Part shown: in pieces, positions 1 to 7,411 of the stretch | Position numbering within the stretch: position 1 is the stretch's first letter | How the letters are laid out: the number at the start of each line of letters is the position of its first letter | NCBI GenBank assembly: GCA_035288965.1 | Contig: DATDYQ010000092.1 | Span: forward strand, 1 to 18,513 | Direction of reading: 5' to 3' | DNA: 18,513 nucleotides | Origin: DATDYQ01 sp035288965 | Lineage (GTDB): Archaea > Nanobdellota > Nanobdellia > SCGC-AAA011-G17 > JAGVZF01 | Position numbers and translations under genes: made by a program | The notes under the pieces: generated by a model | What the model was told of the DNA's origin: nothing | Database searches by the model: none | Seen by the model: only the letters and a program-made list of their open reading frames with translations

Positions 1-68
1 TAGGAAATTTTGAAGTTTATGTTATTGAAGATAAAATTTATAATTTTGGAAAGGTGAAAAATTTATGA
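1..68 (+). CDS. 3' end of an unrecognised upstream gene (partial)
   Basis: An open frame enters from the left edge (first full codon at 3) and ends with TGA at 66-68. The visible 21 residues (GNFEVYVIEDKIYNFGKVKNL) contain an alternating hydrophobic/charged beta-like pattern but are too few to identify. The stop overlaps the ATG of the next gene (ATGA, 65-68), which is the usual sign of a translationally coupled operon. That overlap and the shared strand are the main reasons to treat this as a real coding end. Confidence 0.6.
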   Translation, partial: GNFEVYVIEDKIYNFGKVKNL

Positions 69-1285
69 GTTTTTTAAGTAAGATTTTTGGAAAGAAGGAA
101 GAAATTCCTGTAGGTGTTGAAATAAAGATTGTAGATTTAAAAAATTGGTTGTTTGAAAATGTAAGTGATTTAAAAAAATTAAATGGCTTATATGAAAGAG
201 TTAATTTAAATATTCTAAAAATTAAGAAAAACTTAGAAGATCTTAATAATATTATGTTTGTTGATGGTGCAGATGTAAGACTAAAGGGGAGAATTAGTGA
301 TAGGATAAATTCCTATAAAAAACAAGTTGGTGTTTTTTTAAATAAGGTAGAAAATTTAGATAAGGATAAATTTAAGGATTATTGTTACCATTATTTTTTA
401 CTGGCTGATGATTTTAATAAAGCTAGTCTGCAAAGCTTTTATATGATTCAAGCTGTTTTTCCAAATAATATAAAAAATGTTGGTGCTTCTTTAAGTGAAT
501 TGGATAATAATTTTAAAGAAATTAAGCAATTAGTTTATGGACAAGGTTTTGAAAATTTTTACAATATCTTAATTAAAATAAATGAATTCAATGAAAAACA
601 GAAGATCTTTCAAGATTTAAATGAAAAATATAATAATAAAATAAAAGAGTTAGAAGATTTAAATAAGGAAATAGATAATTTAGAAAAGAAGAAGGCTGAT
701 TTTGAAGGAAGTAATAGTTATAATGAAATAATGCAATTAAAAAAAGAGGAGGAAGAACTACAAACTGAAAAAACTGCATTAAGTTCTGTTTTGATAGATT
801 TATTTGCTCCTTTAGATAGGGTTATGAAGAAATATGAAAGATTAGACGATAAATCTGTTGTTATTAATTATAATAAAGGTTTGGATTATTTATTTAAAGA
901 TAAAGAATTTTTAATAATTAATGAATTAATAAAGATCAAGAATAATATTGACAATCTTGAAAATGATGGAAAGAAAAAAGAAAGGGTAATTAATCGCATT
1001 AATGAAATTAATATCGAAAATTTAAATAAGTTAGTTGAAAGGTGGAATAAAATTAATAATAAACTAGATGATATTAATGATGTTTTGATGAAAAGTGAAA
1101 CTTCAAAGGTAGGGGTTGGTTTTAATTATAGAATATCCACCTTAAAGGTTAAAATTGATAGGTTAAATGAAGAGATATTAAAATTAAATAAGAAAGAAAT
1201 AGAATTTAATAAAGAAGAATATTCTACTTGGTTGAATGAAAATGTAAAAAATCTAACTGGTATGAATGTTAACATTAAGATTTAG
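65..1285 (+). CDS. Long coiled-coil protein, function unknown
   Basis: This 406-aa protein is Lys/Glu/Asn/Leu/Ile-rich and I do not recognise a named family. It begins with a short amphipathic segment (MSFLSKIFGKK). Heptad-like coiled-coil stretches follow at about residues 40-60, 165-245 and 285-395, with a more globular helical part at about 75-165. There is no signal peptide, membrane span, Walker motif or cysteine cluster. The start is well supported: GGTG at 53-56 lies 8 nt upstream, and the ATG overlaps the stop of the preceding frame (ATGA), so the two genes are probably co-translated. Its 3' end overlaps the convergent neighbour by 4 bp. A structural or scaffolding role is plausible from composition alone but is inference. 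Confidence 0.8.
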   Translation: MSFLSKIFGKKEEIPVGVEIKIVDLKNWLFENVSDLKKLNGLYERVNLNILKIKKNLEDLNNIMFVDGADVRLKGRISDRINSYKKQVGVFLNKVENLDKDKFKDYCYHYFLLADDFNKASLQSFYMIQAVFPNNIKNVGASLSELDNNFKEIKQLVYGQGFENFYNILIKINEFNEKQKIFQDLNEKYNNKIKELEDLNKEIDNLEKKKADFEGSNSYNEIMQLKKEEEELQTEKTALSSVLIDLFAPLDRVMKKYERLDDKSVVINYNKGLDYLFKDKEFLIINELIKIKNNIDNLENDGKKKERVINRINEINIENLNKLVERWNKINNKLDDINDVLMKSETSKVGVGFNYRISTLKVKIDRLNEEILKLNKKEIEFNKEEYSTWLNENVKNLTGMNVNIKI

Positions 1286-1725
1286 CCAATATAATTTTTG
1301 TCTTTCATTTTTTCTGTTTTTATCAATTGAGGCATGGGGATATGTGGTGGAAGATTTACTTCTTGGGTTAAAGTAAGCGCTTTTATATTGCACCTAGATA
1401 ATATCCCATTAAACAGTTGCTCTAAAATTTTATCTGGGATTACTTGAATTTTCTTTTCTTTGTTCCATTTTTTCATTATTTCTTTAATTGTTTTTGGATC
1501 CTCTAATAATAATGCGTGTCCTTTAAAAGAAACATGCCCTATATTTGGTTCATAATTAATTCCATAACTAAAAGATACTTTTAGAACTTCATTTGCATTA
1601 GCCATTGGGAGTTTTTCATCTGATATTTCAGATATATCTATATTTGGCTTTATTTCCATATTTTGTTGAACTCCTCTAATTCTTTCAACTTCTATTTTAT
1701 CAAAGTTTAATCCTATTATTGGCAT
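1282..1725 (-). CDS. SecB-like small archaeal protein (function uncertain)
   Basis: This is a 147-aa soluble protein. The predicted order is a beta strand at 1-14 (MPIIGLNFDKIEVE), strands at about 27-35 and 46-75, a charged helix at 77-90, a helix at 97-111 (ILEQLFNGILSRCNIKAL), then a strand and the proline-rich tail motif LPPHIPMPQ at 125-133. The layout (four-strand beta region, then a long helix with an SRC/SRG-like turn leading to LxLxxxxxLPP) resembles the SecB chaperone fold. Bacterial SecB ends with a comparable helix followed by TFPQLNLAPVNF. I infer fold similarity only; export chaperone activity is not shown. The gene has its own leaderless-type promoter and converges on the coiled-coil gene with a 4-bp overlap of stop codons. 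Confidence 0.8.
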   Translation of the reverse strand: MPIIGLNFDKIEVERIRGVQQNMEIKPNIDISEISDEKLPMANANEVLKVSFSYGINYEPNIGHVSFKGHALLLEDPKTIKEIMKKWNKEKKIQVIPDKILEQLFNGILSRCNIKALTLTQEVNLPPHIPMPQLIKTEKMKDKNYIG

Positions 1726-1743
1726 AAATTTAATTCAGGGGAA

Positions 1744-1755
1744 GTTTATATAAAT
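1744..1755 (-). promoter_or_regulatory. TATA box for the SecB-like gene
   Basis: The minus strand reads TTTATATAAA, centred about 25 bp before the ATG at 1725. This is the spacing expected if transcription starts at the start codon. No Shine-Dalgarno sequence lies before the ATG. Confidence 0.6.
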
Positions 1756-1762
1756 CTTTTGA

Positions 1763-3445
1763 TTACATTTTATCAGGGAGTTCAATTCCCAATAGACCTG
1801 TGGCATTTTTTATTACTTGTTGATAGGATTTAATTAATGTTAATCTAAAATTCATTAAATTTTTATCTTCTTGTATAACTTTACATTTGTGATAAAATTC
1901 TGTTAATAGTTGGGCTAATTCTAAACAATAATTAGCTATAATGTGTGGTTGATAATTCTTAAATGATTGTTGTGTAATCTCTGGAAAATCTGCCATCTTT
2001 TTTATTAATTGAAATTCTTCTTCAGTTGGGGTGTTTTTTGTTTTAATTTTAAAAGATTTTACTTTTTTTAAGATTGAGTTTGATCTAGCATATGTATATT
2101 GAACATATGGTCCTGAATTTCCTTCAAAGGAAAGTGCTCTTTCTTTATTAAAAATTATAACTTTATCATCATCTTGAGCGATCATTGAAAATTTTAATGC
2201 TGATAATGCTATTTGGTTTGAAATTTTTTCTTGTTTTAATTTATTCCAATCTTTATGTCTCTTCTTTGTTTCATTCATTGCATAATCTAAAACATCTCTA
2301 TAAATATCATTAAATTTTATTATATTTCCTTCTCTAGAACTCATCTTTCCTGATTCTAACATAACCAAACTATATGGAAGATGATAACAATTTTTTGCCT
2401 GTTTAAAACCTATTATTTCTAGTGTTTTAAAAAGTTGTTGAAAATATGTTTTTTGCTCATCTGCAACTACATAAATAGATTTATCAATTTTATATCTCTT
2501 AAATTTTGTGTTTGCTAGAGCCAAATCTTTTGTGGAATAAAGGGATGATCCATCCCTTTTCAGTAAGAGAAATACCCCTAATTTATATTTTTCTAAATTA
2601 ATTAAAATTGCTCCTTCATTAAGTTCTACAATACTTCTTTTTAATAATGATTTTACTAAAATTTTTCCTGGTTTTTCTTCTTCACTTTCATAAAAGACAA
2701 CATCAAAATTTATATTTAATTTTTTATAAATTTCATTAAATTCATCTAACGACCATTTTCTTGTTTTTTTCCATAATGCAACTAATTTTTTATCACCCTC
2801 TTCTAATCTTTTCTGTAGTGTTTGCACTTCTTCTTTTAAAACTTCGTTATCATCAACTAATTTTGTTGATTCAGTATATAAATCACCCAACCATGCTCCT
2901 CTTTTTTCTTTTGGTTCTTTTCCTTTATATTTTTTAAGATATAACCATAAACATTTTGCCACATGATTTCCAATATCTCCAATATAATTTGCAGCAATTG
3001 TTTTATATCCATTAAATCTGTAAATTCTTACTAGAGAATCTCCTAATGCTACATTTCTTAAATGGCCAATATGAAACTCTTTATGTGTATTTGGTTGTGA
3101 AAACTCTATCATAACTTTATCTTTTTTTCTTGATGCACTCCCAAATTTATCTTTTTCCTTAAGAATTTTTTTTAGGGTTAATTCAATTAACTTATCTTTA
3201 TTTATAAAAAAATTAAGATATGGTCCTTTAACTTCTACCCTTTCTATAAAATCATTTTTAGTTATTTTCTTTGAAATATCTAAGGCTATTTCAATTGGAC
3301 TTTTTTTAAGGTCTTTTGCTAATGTAAAACAAGGAAATGAAAAGTCACCAAGATCTTTTGAAGGTGGAATTTCTAAATTAATTTCTGTTTTAATATTTGT
3401 AGATTTCTTAATTTCATTAATAATATGTTGTTTAAATTCTTGCAT
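1763..3445 (-). CDS. argS: Arginyl-tRNA synthetase
   Basis: Class I aminoacyl-tRNA synthetase (560 aa, normal length) that charges tRNA-Arg with arginine in the cytoplasm. In order: the N-terminal tRNA-recognition domain (about 1-85); the Rossmann catalytic domain with the HIGH signature as FHIGHLRN (HIGH at 125-128) and the ArgRS-type NYIGDIGNH (153-161); the second signature as GKMSSREG (KMSSR at 367-371); and the all-helical DALR anticodon-binding domain (about 440-560) with GNSGPYVQYTYAR at 442-454. The C-terminus ends in LLGIELPDKM, matching the conserved ArgRS ending with a terminal Met. The segment before HIGH (SQPNTHKEF) differs from the commoner NPTGPLHIGH form and is nearer the SPN(I)xKxFH type. 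It has its own promoter directly behind the lonB stop, with only 30 bp between the genes. Confidence 0.97.
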   Translation of the reverse strand: MQEFKQHIINEIKKSTNIKTEINLEIPPSKDLGDFSFPCFTLAKDLKKSPIEIALDISKKITKNDFIERVEVKGPYLNFFINKDKLIELTLKKILKEKDKFGSASRKKDKVMIEFSQPNTHKEFHIGHLRNVALGDSLVRIYRFNGYKTIAANYIGDIGNHVAKCLWLYLKKYKGKEPKEKRGAWLGDLYTESTKLVDDNEVLKEEVQTLQKRLEEGDKKLVALWKKTRKWSLDEFNEIYKKLNINFDVVFYESEEEKPGKILVKSLLKRSIVELNEGAILINLEKYKLGVFLLLKRDGSSLYSTKDLALANTKFKRYKIDKSIYVVADEQKTYFQQLFKTLEIIGFKQAKNCYHLPYSLVMLESGKMSSREGNIIKFNDIYRDVLDYAMNETKKRHKDWNKLKQEKISNQIALSALKFSMIAQDDDKVIIFNKERALSFEGNSGPYVQYTYARSNSILKKVKSFKIKTKNTPTEEEFQLIKKMADFPEITQQSFKNYQPHIIANYCLELAQLLTEFYHKCKVIQEDKNLMNFRLTLIKSYQQVIKNATGLLGIELPDKM

Positions 3446-3465
3446 AAAAATAATTTAGAAGTTAA

Positions 3466-3476
3466 GTATTTAAATC
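3466..3476 (-). promoter_or_regulatory. TATA box for argS
   Basis: The minus strand reads ATTTAAATA (3467-3475), centred 26 bp before the argS ATG at 3445. It directly abuts the lonB stop codon, so argS can be transcribed separately from lonB. Confidence 0.55.
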
Positions 3477-5341
3477 TATCTTCTTGTTTTTATTTTTTTC
3501 AGAAGATTACTGTGTTTTTTCCAAACCAATGCTTCAATTAAAACTTCTTCTATTCTTGTTACTGGAATAATTTGGATTTTCTTTTCATTTTCTTTAGATA
3601 ATATTATATCTTTTTCATTCGGTTTTGGGACTATAACTCTTTTAATTCCTGCATTTATTGCTGCTTCTACTTTTGTTGTTACTCCACCTATGGCTAAAAC
3701 ATCTCCCCTTACAGATAATGAACCTGTCATTGCTGTATCTTGTCTTATTGGAACATTTTTTAATGCTGAAATTATTGCTGTTGCAACTGCTATTGATGCT
3801 GAATCTCCTTCTACCCCCTCATGGGTTTGAATGAATTGTATATAAATATCATATTTTTCCTTAATATCTTCACCAAAGAATTTTAATATAATTGCAGAAA
3901 CATTTTTTATCGCCTCTTTTGCTATCTCTCCCAATTGTCCAGTTGCAATAAATTCTGCCTTTTTACCACCAAGGGTTACTTCTGATTCTATTGGAAGAAC
4001 TATTCCTGAATAAGATGATCCTGAACCTATGACTGCTAAACCATTAACTCTTCCTACTTTTTCGCCCTGTGTTATTATTACTTCATATTGTTTTTTATTT
4101 TCAATATATTTGTCTGCTATTTGTTTTTCTAATGTTCTTGCAAATTTTTTTGCTCTTAATATATGATCTCTGGTTGTAATTTTAGCGCCTTCTTCTAAGG
4201 CCAAATCTCCAGCAGCTCTTATTATTCCACCAAGCTCTCTTAGATGCAATGTTAATTTTCCCGCTCTTCCTGATCTCTTTTTAGCCTCTTCAATTATTTC
4301 TATAACAGCTTCTCTATCAAAATGTGGGATTTTTCCATCTTTTTGTATTTCTTGTGCTACAAAATAAACCAATTTATTTCTATTTTCTATTGTATCTTCC
4401 ATTACATCATTCATGTAAATTTCATAACCATAACCCCTAATTCTTGATCTTAAGGCTGGATGTAAATGCCTTACTGTTTCAAGATTACCGGCTGCTACTA
4501 ATATAAAATCACATGGAACAGGTTCACTTCTTACCATTGCTCCTGATGAACGGGCTGATTGTCCTGTTATTGGATAACGCTTTTCTTGCATTGCAGATAG
4601 AAGTTCTTGTTGTGAGTGGGGTTTTAAAGTTGCTATTTCATCTATAAATAATACACCTCCATTTGCTCTGTGAATCATGCCTGGAACAAGTCTTTCAAAT
4701 GCAGGGGTTCCTAAGCCGCCTGATTGTAATGGATCATGTAATACATCTCCAAGTAAAGCTCCTGCGTGAGCTCCTGTTGCTTCAATAAAGGGCACTTTTT
4801 TTTCTTGTGATGTGTCTATTAATAGTTTAGGAACTTGAATTTTATCACTTTTTGATATTCTTCTACCTATATTCATAAAAATTGCAAATGATGCTATAAA
4901 TATCATTGATCCTATTAAAGAAGCTGCTGCTAAAATATCTCCATATTCTTTTCTAACCCACCAAGGAGTAATTATTGCCAAGATTAATAAAATAAAAAAT
5001 AATATATTTTGATTTTTAAATGAACCCATTGCTTGTATCTTCGCTTTTGTAACCAATTCTTTACCTTTGCCTTTTGGAAGAGTTCTTATTAATGGAAGAT
5101 TATCATCATTTAAATTTGGAAATGCAAGAATATCTACTAATTTTTCTTTTGGAATAAGTTCAGAAAGGCCTTGACCTATCATAGATTTTCCTGTACCTGG
5201 TTCTCCTATGAGTAAAACATGTCGTCTTTGTTTTGCTACTTTCTTAATTATATTAACTGCTTCATCTTGTCCTATAATCTGATCTACAATTTTCTCAGAT
5301 ATCTTGATTTCTTTTGTAGAATTAAACTTTAGATTTGTCAT
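3476..5341 (-). CDS. lonB: Archaeal LonB membrane-anchored ATP-dependent protease
   Basis: This 621-aa protein is the archaeal membrane Lon, which degrades unfolded and regulatory proteins at the cytoplasmic face of the membrane. Visible in order: Walker A GEPGTGKS (46-53); two transmembrane helices inserted in the AAA+ module (about 113-129 and 136-157), diagnostic of LonB; Walker B VLFIDE (230-235); sensor-1 Asn in AAGN (286); arginine-finger region LRSRIRG (297-303); and the C-terminal protease domain. The Ser-Lys dyad is present: Ser514 in EGDSAS and Lys557 in GGVTTKVEA. The length is typical and no key residue is missing. Expression is from its own TATA box. The PRC-barrel gene lies just upstream on the same strand with a 40-bp gap holding that promoter. 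The identification is firm; substrates are unknown. Confidence 0.97.
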   Translation of the reverse strand: MTNLKFNSTKEIKISEKIVDQIIGQDEAVNIIKKVAKQRRHVLLIGEPGTGKSMIGQGLSELIPKEKLVDILAFPNLNDDNLPLIRTLPKGKGKELVTKAKIQAMGSFKNQNILFFILLILAIITPWWVRKEYGDILAAASLIGSMIFIASFAIFMNIGRRISKSDKIQVPKLLIDTSQEKKVPFIEATGAHAGALLGDVLHDPLQSGGLGTPAFERLVPGMIHRANGGVLFIDEIATLKPHSQQELLSAMQEKRYPITGQSARSSGAMVRSEPVPCDFILVAAGNLETVRHLHPALRSRIRGYGYEIYMNDVMEDTIENRNKLVYFVAQEIQKDGKIPHFDREAVIEIIEEAKKRSGRAGKLTLHLRELGGIIRAAGDLALEEGAKITTRDHILRAKKFARTLEKQIADKYIENKKQYEVIITQGEKVGRVNGLAVIGSGSSYSGIVLPIESEVTLGGKKAEFIATGQLGEIAKEAIKNVSAIILKFFGEDIKEKYDIYIQFIQTHEGVEGDSASIAVATAIISALKNVPIRQDTAMTGSLSVRGDVLAIGGVTTKVEAAINAGIKRVIVPKPNEKDIILSKENEKKIQIIPVTRIEEVLIEALVWKKHSNLLKKIKTRR

Positions 5342-5362
5342 ATCATATTAGTAATAAAAGAA

Positions 5363-5375
5363 ATATTTAAAAAGC
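5363..5375 (-). promoter_or_regulatory. TATA box for lonB
   Basis: The minus strand reads CTTTTTAAATATT, centred about 27 bp before the lonB ATG at 5341. The T-run in the same stretch sits just downstream of the PRC-barrel stop and could also serve as its terminator. Confidence 0.55.
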
Positions 5376-5381
5376 TTTGTT

Positions 5382-5645
5382 TTAGATAATATCCTCTTCA
5401 GATACTACAATAAAATCACCTATTGCAATAACAGATGAGTATGGAATTAAGAGATTTCCTATATTATCACGTTCAAGTTCAAGACCTTCTGTGAAACCAG
5501 TTGGATTTTTAAGAACTATTTGGATTAATTCGCCTGTTCGAGTTTCAAATGTTAGATTGCCTACTTCTCCAAAGCGCTTTCCTGATTTTGTTACAACTGT
5601 TTTTCCGACAAGTTGTCTTGCATATCTTTTTTCATCTTCTACCAT
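5382..5645 (-). CDS. Small PRC-barrel domain protein
   Basis: This 87-aa protein is essentially one PRC-barrel domain: ARQLVGKTVVTKSGKRFGEV (9-28), then a run of beta strands with the family-typical LIPYSSVIAIGDFIVV (65-80). There is no membrane span or signal. PRC-barrels are small beta-barrel protein-interaction modules. In archaea they occur in CdvA, and stand-alone forms have been linked to FtsZ-based division in haloarchaea (established knowledge of relatives, not of this protein). Here the gene is the first leftward gene from the predicted replication origin, so a role connecting replication and division is tempting but is inference. It has its own TATA box; no Shine-Dalgarno is seen. 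Confidence 0.85.
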   Translation of the reverse strand: MVEDEKRYARQLVGKTVVTKSGKRFGEVGNLTFETRTGELIQIVLKNPTGFTEGLELERDNIGNLLIPYSSVIAIGDFIVVSEEDII

Positions 5646-5665
5646 TTTTAATATGAAAGATTAAC

Positions 5666-5678
5666 ATATTTATAAAGC
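5666..5678 (-). promoter_or_regulatory. TATA box for the PRC-barrel gene
   Basis: The minus strand reads CTTTATAAATAT, centred about 26 bp before the ATG at 5645. It is the left boundary of the origin region; the nearest ORB-like element begins about 40 bp further upstream. Confidence 0.6.
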
Positions 5679-5715
5679 TTTCTGCATATTTTAATGTATT
5701 TTGAGGTAGATGTAT

Positions 5716-5748
5716 GGTACCCACACACCTGTGTTTCGTATGGAAATG
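5716..5748 (-). repeat. ORB-like element A
   Basis: The minus-strand core is TTTCCATACGAAAC, followed by the G-rich tail ACAGGTGTGTGGGT. The core is a partial dyad (TTTC...GAAA). The AGGT in the tail sits at the same distance from GAAA as in element D (GAAAcacAGGT against GAAAtatAGGT), which argues for two parts of one conserved site, as in the archaeal origin recognition box. A small inverted repeat (ACACA-cc-TGTGT, 5723-5734) overlaps the tail. Confidence 0.75.
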
Positions 5749-5782
5749 TTTGTCTGTTTTTTTAATGTTTGTTTTATTAAAT

Positions 5783-5799
5783 ACTTCCGATGGAAGGTT
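5783..5799 (-). repeat. Mini-ORB-like element B
   Basis: The minus strand reads AACCTTCCATCGGAAGT, containing a perfect 5-bp inverted repeat (CTTCC/GGAAG). It matches element D over AACCTTCCATnGGAA with one mismatch. Unlike A and D it lacks the G-rich tail, so it resembles a mini-ORB. Confidence 0.7.
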
Positions 5800-5849
5800 T
5801 ATTCTTTATTTATGTATTGTTTTTATAAGTAGATTTATAAATGGTATTA

Positions 5850-6050
5850 CTTACCTTAAAAATGTAAAATATATAATTTATTACTTAATAAATAATAAAT
5901 CTTTAATTTGAGGTTATAAGGTTTGTAGATATGATATAATATATTTTTAGATTTTATTAATTTTATTATCTTTTTAAGCTTTTCTATATTATATAATATA
6001 TATTATTTAATTTATATTTATAAATATATTTTTTGTAGTGTTACTCTTTA
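5850..6050. other. AT-rich core, candidate duplex-unwinding element
   Basis: Between the inverted boxes the sequence is extremely AT-rich. By direct count, 5931-6030 contains 6 G/C bases in 100, and 5991-6030 contains none. It is a mix of alternating TA tracts and T-runs with no credible open frame. Such a segment is where archaeal origins melt first. Exact boundaries are arbitrary. Confidence 0.7.
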
Positions 6051-6054
6051 ATAG

Positions 6055-6074
6055 TTCTATAGGAAACCATGGTG
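6055..6074 (+). repeat. ORB-like element C
   Basis: The plus strand reads TTCTATAGGAAAC followed by CATGGTG. It shares the dyad core with element D (one T for C change in the first half), with a shorter GGTG tail. Confidence 0.7.
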
Positions 6075-6122
6075 TTCATTTAGAGTAGTTATGAAAGTTT
6101 TTATTTAGAAACCCCATTTTAA

Positions 6123-6152
6123 CCTTCCATAGGAAATATAGGTCAGGGTGTG
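6123..6152 (+). repeat. ORB-like element D, adjoining the orc1 TATA box
   Basis: The plus strand reads CCTTCCATAGGAAAT, then the G-rich tail ATAGGTCAGGGTGTG. This is the best match to the shared core and tail. Its right end touches the predicted orc1 TATA element (6152-6161), so a bound initiator would cover or crowd the orc1 promoter. Confidence 0.75.
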
Positions 6153-6193
6153 TATATTTTATGATAAGAATAAATAAAAAGAAAAAAGGGGTG
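6152..6193 (+). promoter_or_regulatory. orc1 operon promoter and ribosome binding site
   Basis: The TATA-like GTATATTTTAT (6152-6162) would place the transcript start near 6180. GGGGTG at 6188-6193, 9 nt before the ATG at 6203, is a good Shine-Dalgarno sequence. Unlike most first genes in this window, orc1 therefore seems to have a short leader of about 20 nt. The TATA box directly follows ORB-like element D. Confidence 0.5.
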
Positions 6194-6202
6194 TATTAAG
6201 AT

Positions 6203-7411
6203 ATGGTAGAAAAAAATTTAGGTGGTTTTTTTGAGACATTTTTGAAAAAAGATCCAATATTTATAAATAAAAAGGTCTTACAAGCAAGCTATACTCCAGA
6301 AACAATTCCACACAGAGAAGAACAAATACAACAAATTGCAAGTATATTAGCTCCTTGTTTACGATTAGAAAAACCAAGTAATTTATTTCTTTATGGAAAA
6401 ACTGGAAGTGGTAAGACATTAAGTGTTAAATATGTTATGAATCAACTTCTAGAAACATCTAAAAACAAAAAAATACCCCTAGGAATTTATTATATTAATT
6501 GTAAACTAAAAAGAGTTGCAGATACAGAATATAGATTAATTGCAGAATTAGCAAGACAACTTGGAATTGAAGTTCCAGCAACAGGATTACCTACAGATGG
6601 AGTCTATAAATTATTCCTTCAAGGACTCCATAAAGATAAAAAAATAATAATCTTAATTTTAGATGAAATTGATCAGTTAGTTACGAGGGCAGGAGATGAA
6701 ATATTGTATAATCTAACAAGATTAAACACTGAATTGAAAGATGTGGAAATTTCTTTAGTTGGAATATCAAATAGTTTGATGTTTACAGATAATTTAGACC
6801 CAAGAATAAAGAGTTCGTTATCTGAAGAAGAAATAAATTTTCCACCATATAATGCAATACAAATTCAAGATATATTAAAAGGAAGAGCGAAAGAGGCATT
6901 AAGAGTAAATGCAATTGACGAAGGTGTTATTGAAAAATGTGCAGCTTATGCGGCAAGAGAGCATGGAGATGCAAGAAGAGCATTAGAATTATTAAGGGTT
7001 GCTGGAGAATTAGCGGAGAGAAGTAATAGTATGAGAATAAATATAAAAAGTATAGATGAAGCTGAAGAAAAAATAGAAAAGGATAGAGTTTTAGATGCAG
7101 TCCATACACAACCAAAACAATTTCAATTAACATTATTAAGTATATTAAATTTGGCTAATGGCGAAGATAAATCAATATTTACTGGAGATATTTATGAAGT
7201 TTATGGAAAATTATGCGGGCAGGCTGGATTAAAACCACTAACACAGAGGAGAGTTGGAGATATCATTTCAGAGTTAGATATGATGGATATAATTAATGTA
7301 AAAGTAATAAGTAAAGGTAGATATGGAAGAACAAGAGAGATAAGGTTAGCAATACCAACATCTACTATTCCAAATATAAATCAAACAATCAAAGAGGCAT
7401 TAAATTTATGA
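6203..7411 (+). CDS. orc1/cdc6: Orc1/Cdc6 replication initiator ATPase
   Basis: This 402-aa AAA+ protein is the archaeal initiator; it binds origin recognition boxes and helps load the MCM helicase. Visible in order: Walker A GKTGSGKT (65-72); Walker B LILDEID (151-157); sensor-1 Asn in GISNS (190); sensor-2 region HGDARRALELLR (254-265, key Arg 258/259); and a C-terminal winged-helix DNA-binding domain (about 300-402), with the recognition-helix stretch LKPLTQRRVGDIISELDMM (343-361) and the wing KGRYGRTREI. No motif is missing. It is the first gene of a replication operon: its stop overlaps the DP1 start (ATGA, 7408-7411). Its position next to the four boxes supports it as their cognate binder. 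Autoregulation through element D is inferred. Confidence 0.97.
   Translation: MVEKNLGGFFETFLKKDPIFINKKVLQASYTPETIPHREEQIQQIASILAPCLRLEKPSNLFLYGKTGSGKTLSVKYVMNQLLETSKNKKIPLGIYYINCKLKRVADTEYRLIAELARQLGIEVPATGLPTDGVYKLFLQGLHKDKKIIILILDEIDQLVTRAGDEILYNLTRLNTELKDVEISLVGISNSLMFTDNLDPRIKSSLSEEEINFPPYNAIQIQDILKGRAKEALRVNAIDEGVIEKCAAYAAREHGDARRALELLRVAGELAERSNSMRINIKSIDEAEEKIEKDRVLDAVHTQPKQFQLTLLSILNLANGEDKSIFTGDIYEVYGKLCGQAGLKPLTQRRVGDIISELDMMDIINVKVISKGRYGRTREIRLAIPTSTIPNINQTIKEALNL

Larger units (their letters stand above)
5700..6162. other. Predicted chromosomal replication origin (oriC)
   Basis: The 557-bp gene-free region between the PRC-barrel gene and orc1/cdc6 has the architecture of an archaeal origin. 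Four related boxes share the core TTC(C/T)AT(A/C)(G/C)GAA(A/G). Two read on the minus strand at the left (5716-5748, 5783-5799) and two on the plus strand at the right (6055-6074, 6123-6152), flanking a very AT-rich segment. It lies directly upstream of orc1/cdc6, the usual place for archaeal origins, and flanking genes diverge from it. The boxes, their orientation and the AT content are seen directly; origin function is inferred from known archaeal origins (inverted ORBs around a duplex-unwinding element). Confidence 0.85.

Noticed and set aside
5723..5734. ACACA-cc-TGTGT inverted repeat as a terminator hairpin
   Set aside because: The stem is only 5 bp, is not downstream of any gene, and overlaps the tail of ORB-like element A, which explains its G/C content better.
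5714..5911. 65-aa open frame on the plus strand in the origin region
   Set aside because: It runs straight through ORB-like elements A and B into the AT-rich core, has no ribosome site or TATA at the right spacing, and its composition (Cys, Phe, Ile and Tyr rich) looks like translated AT-rich non-coding DNA.
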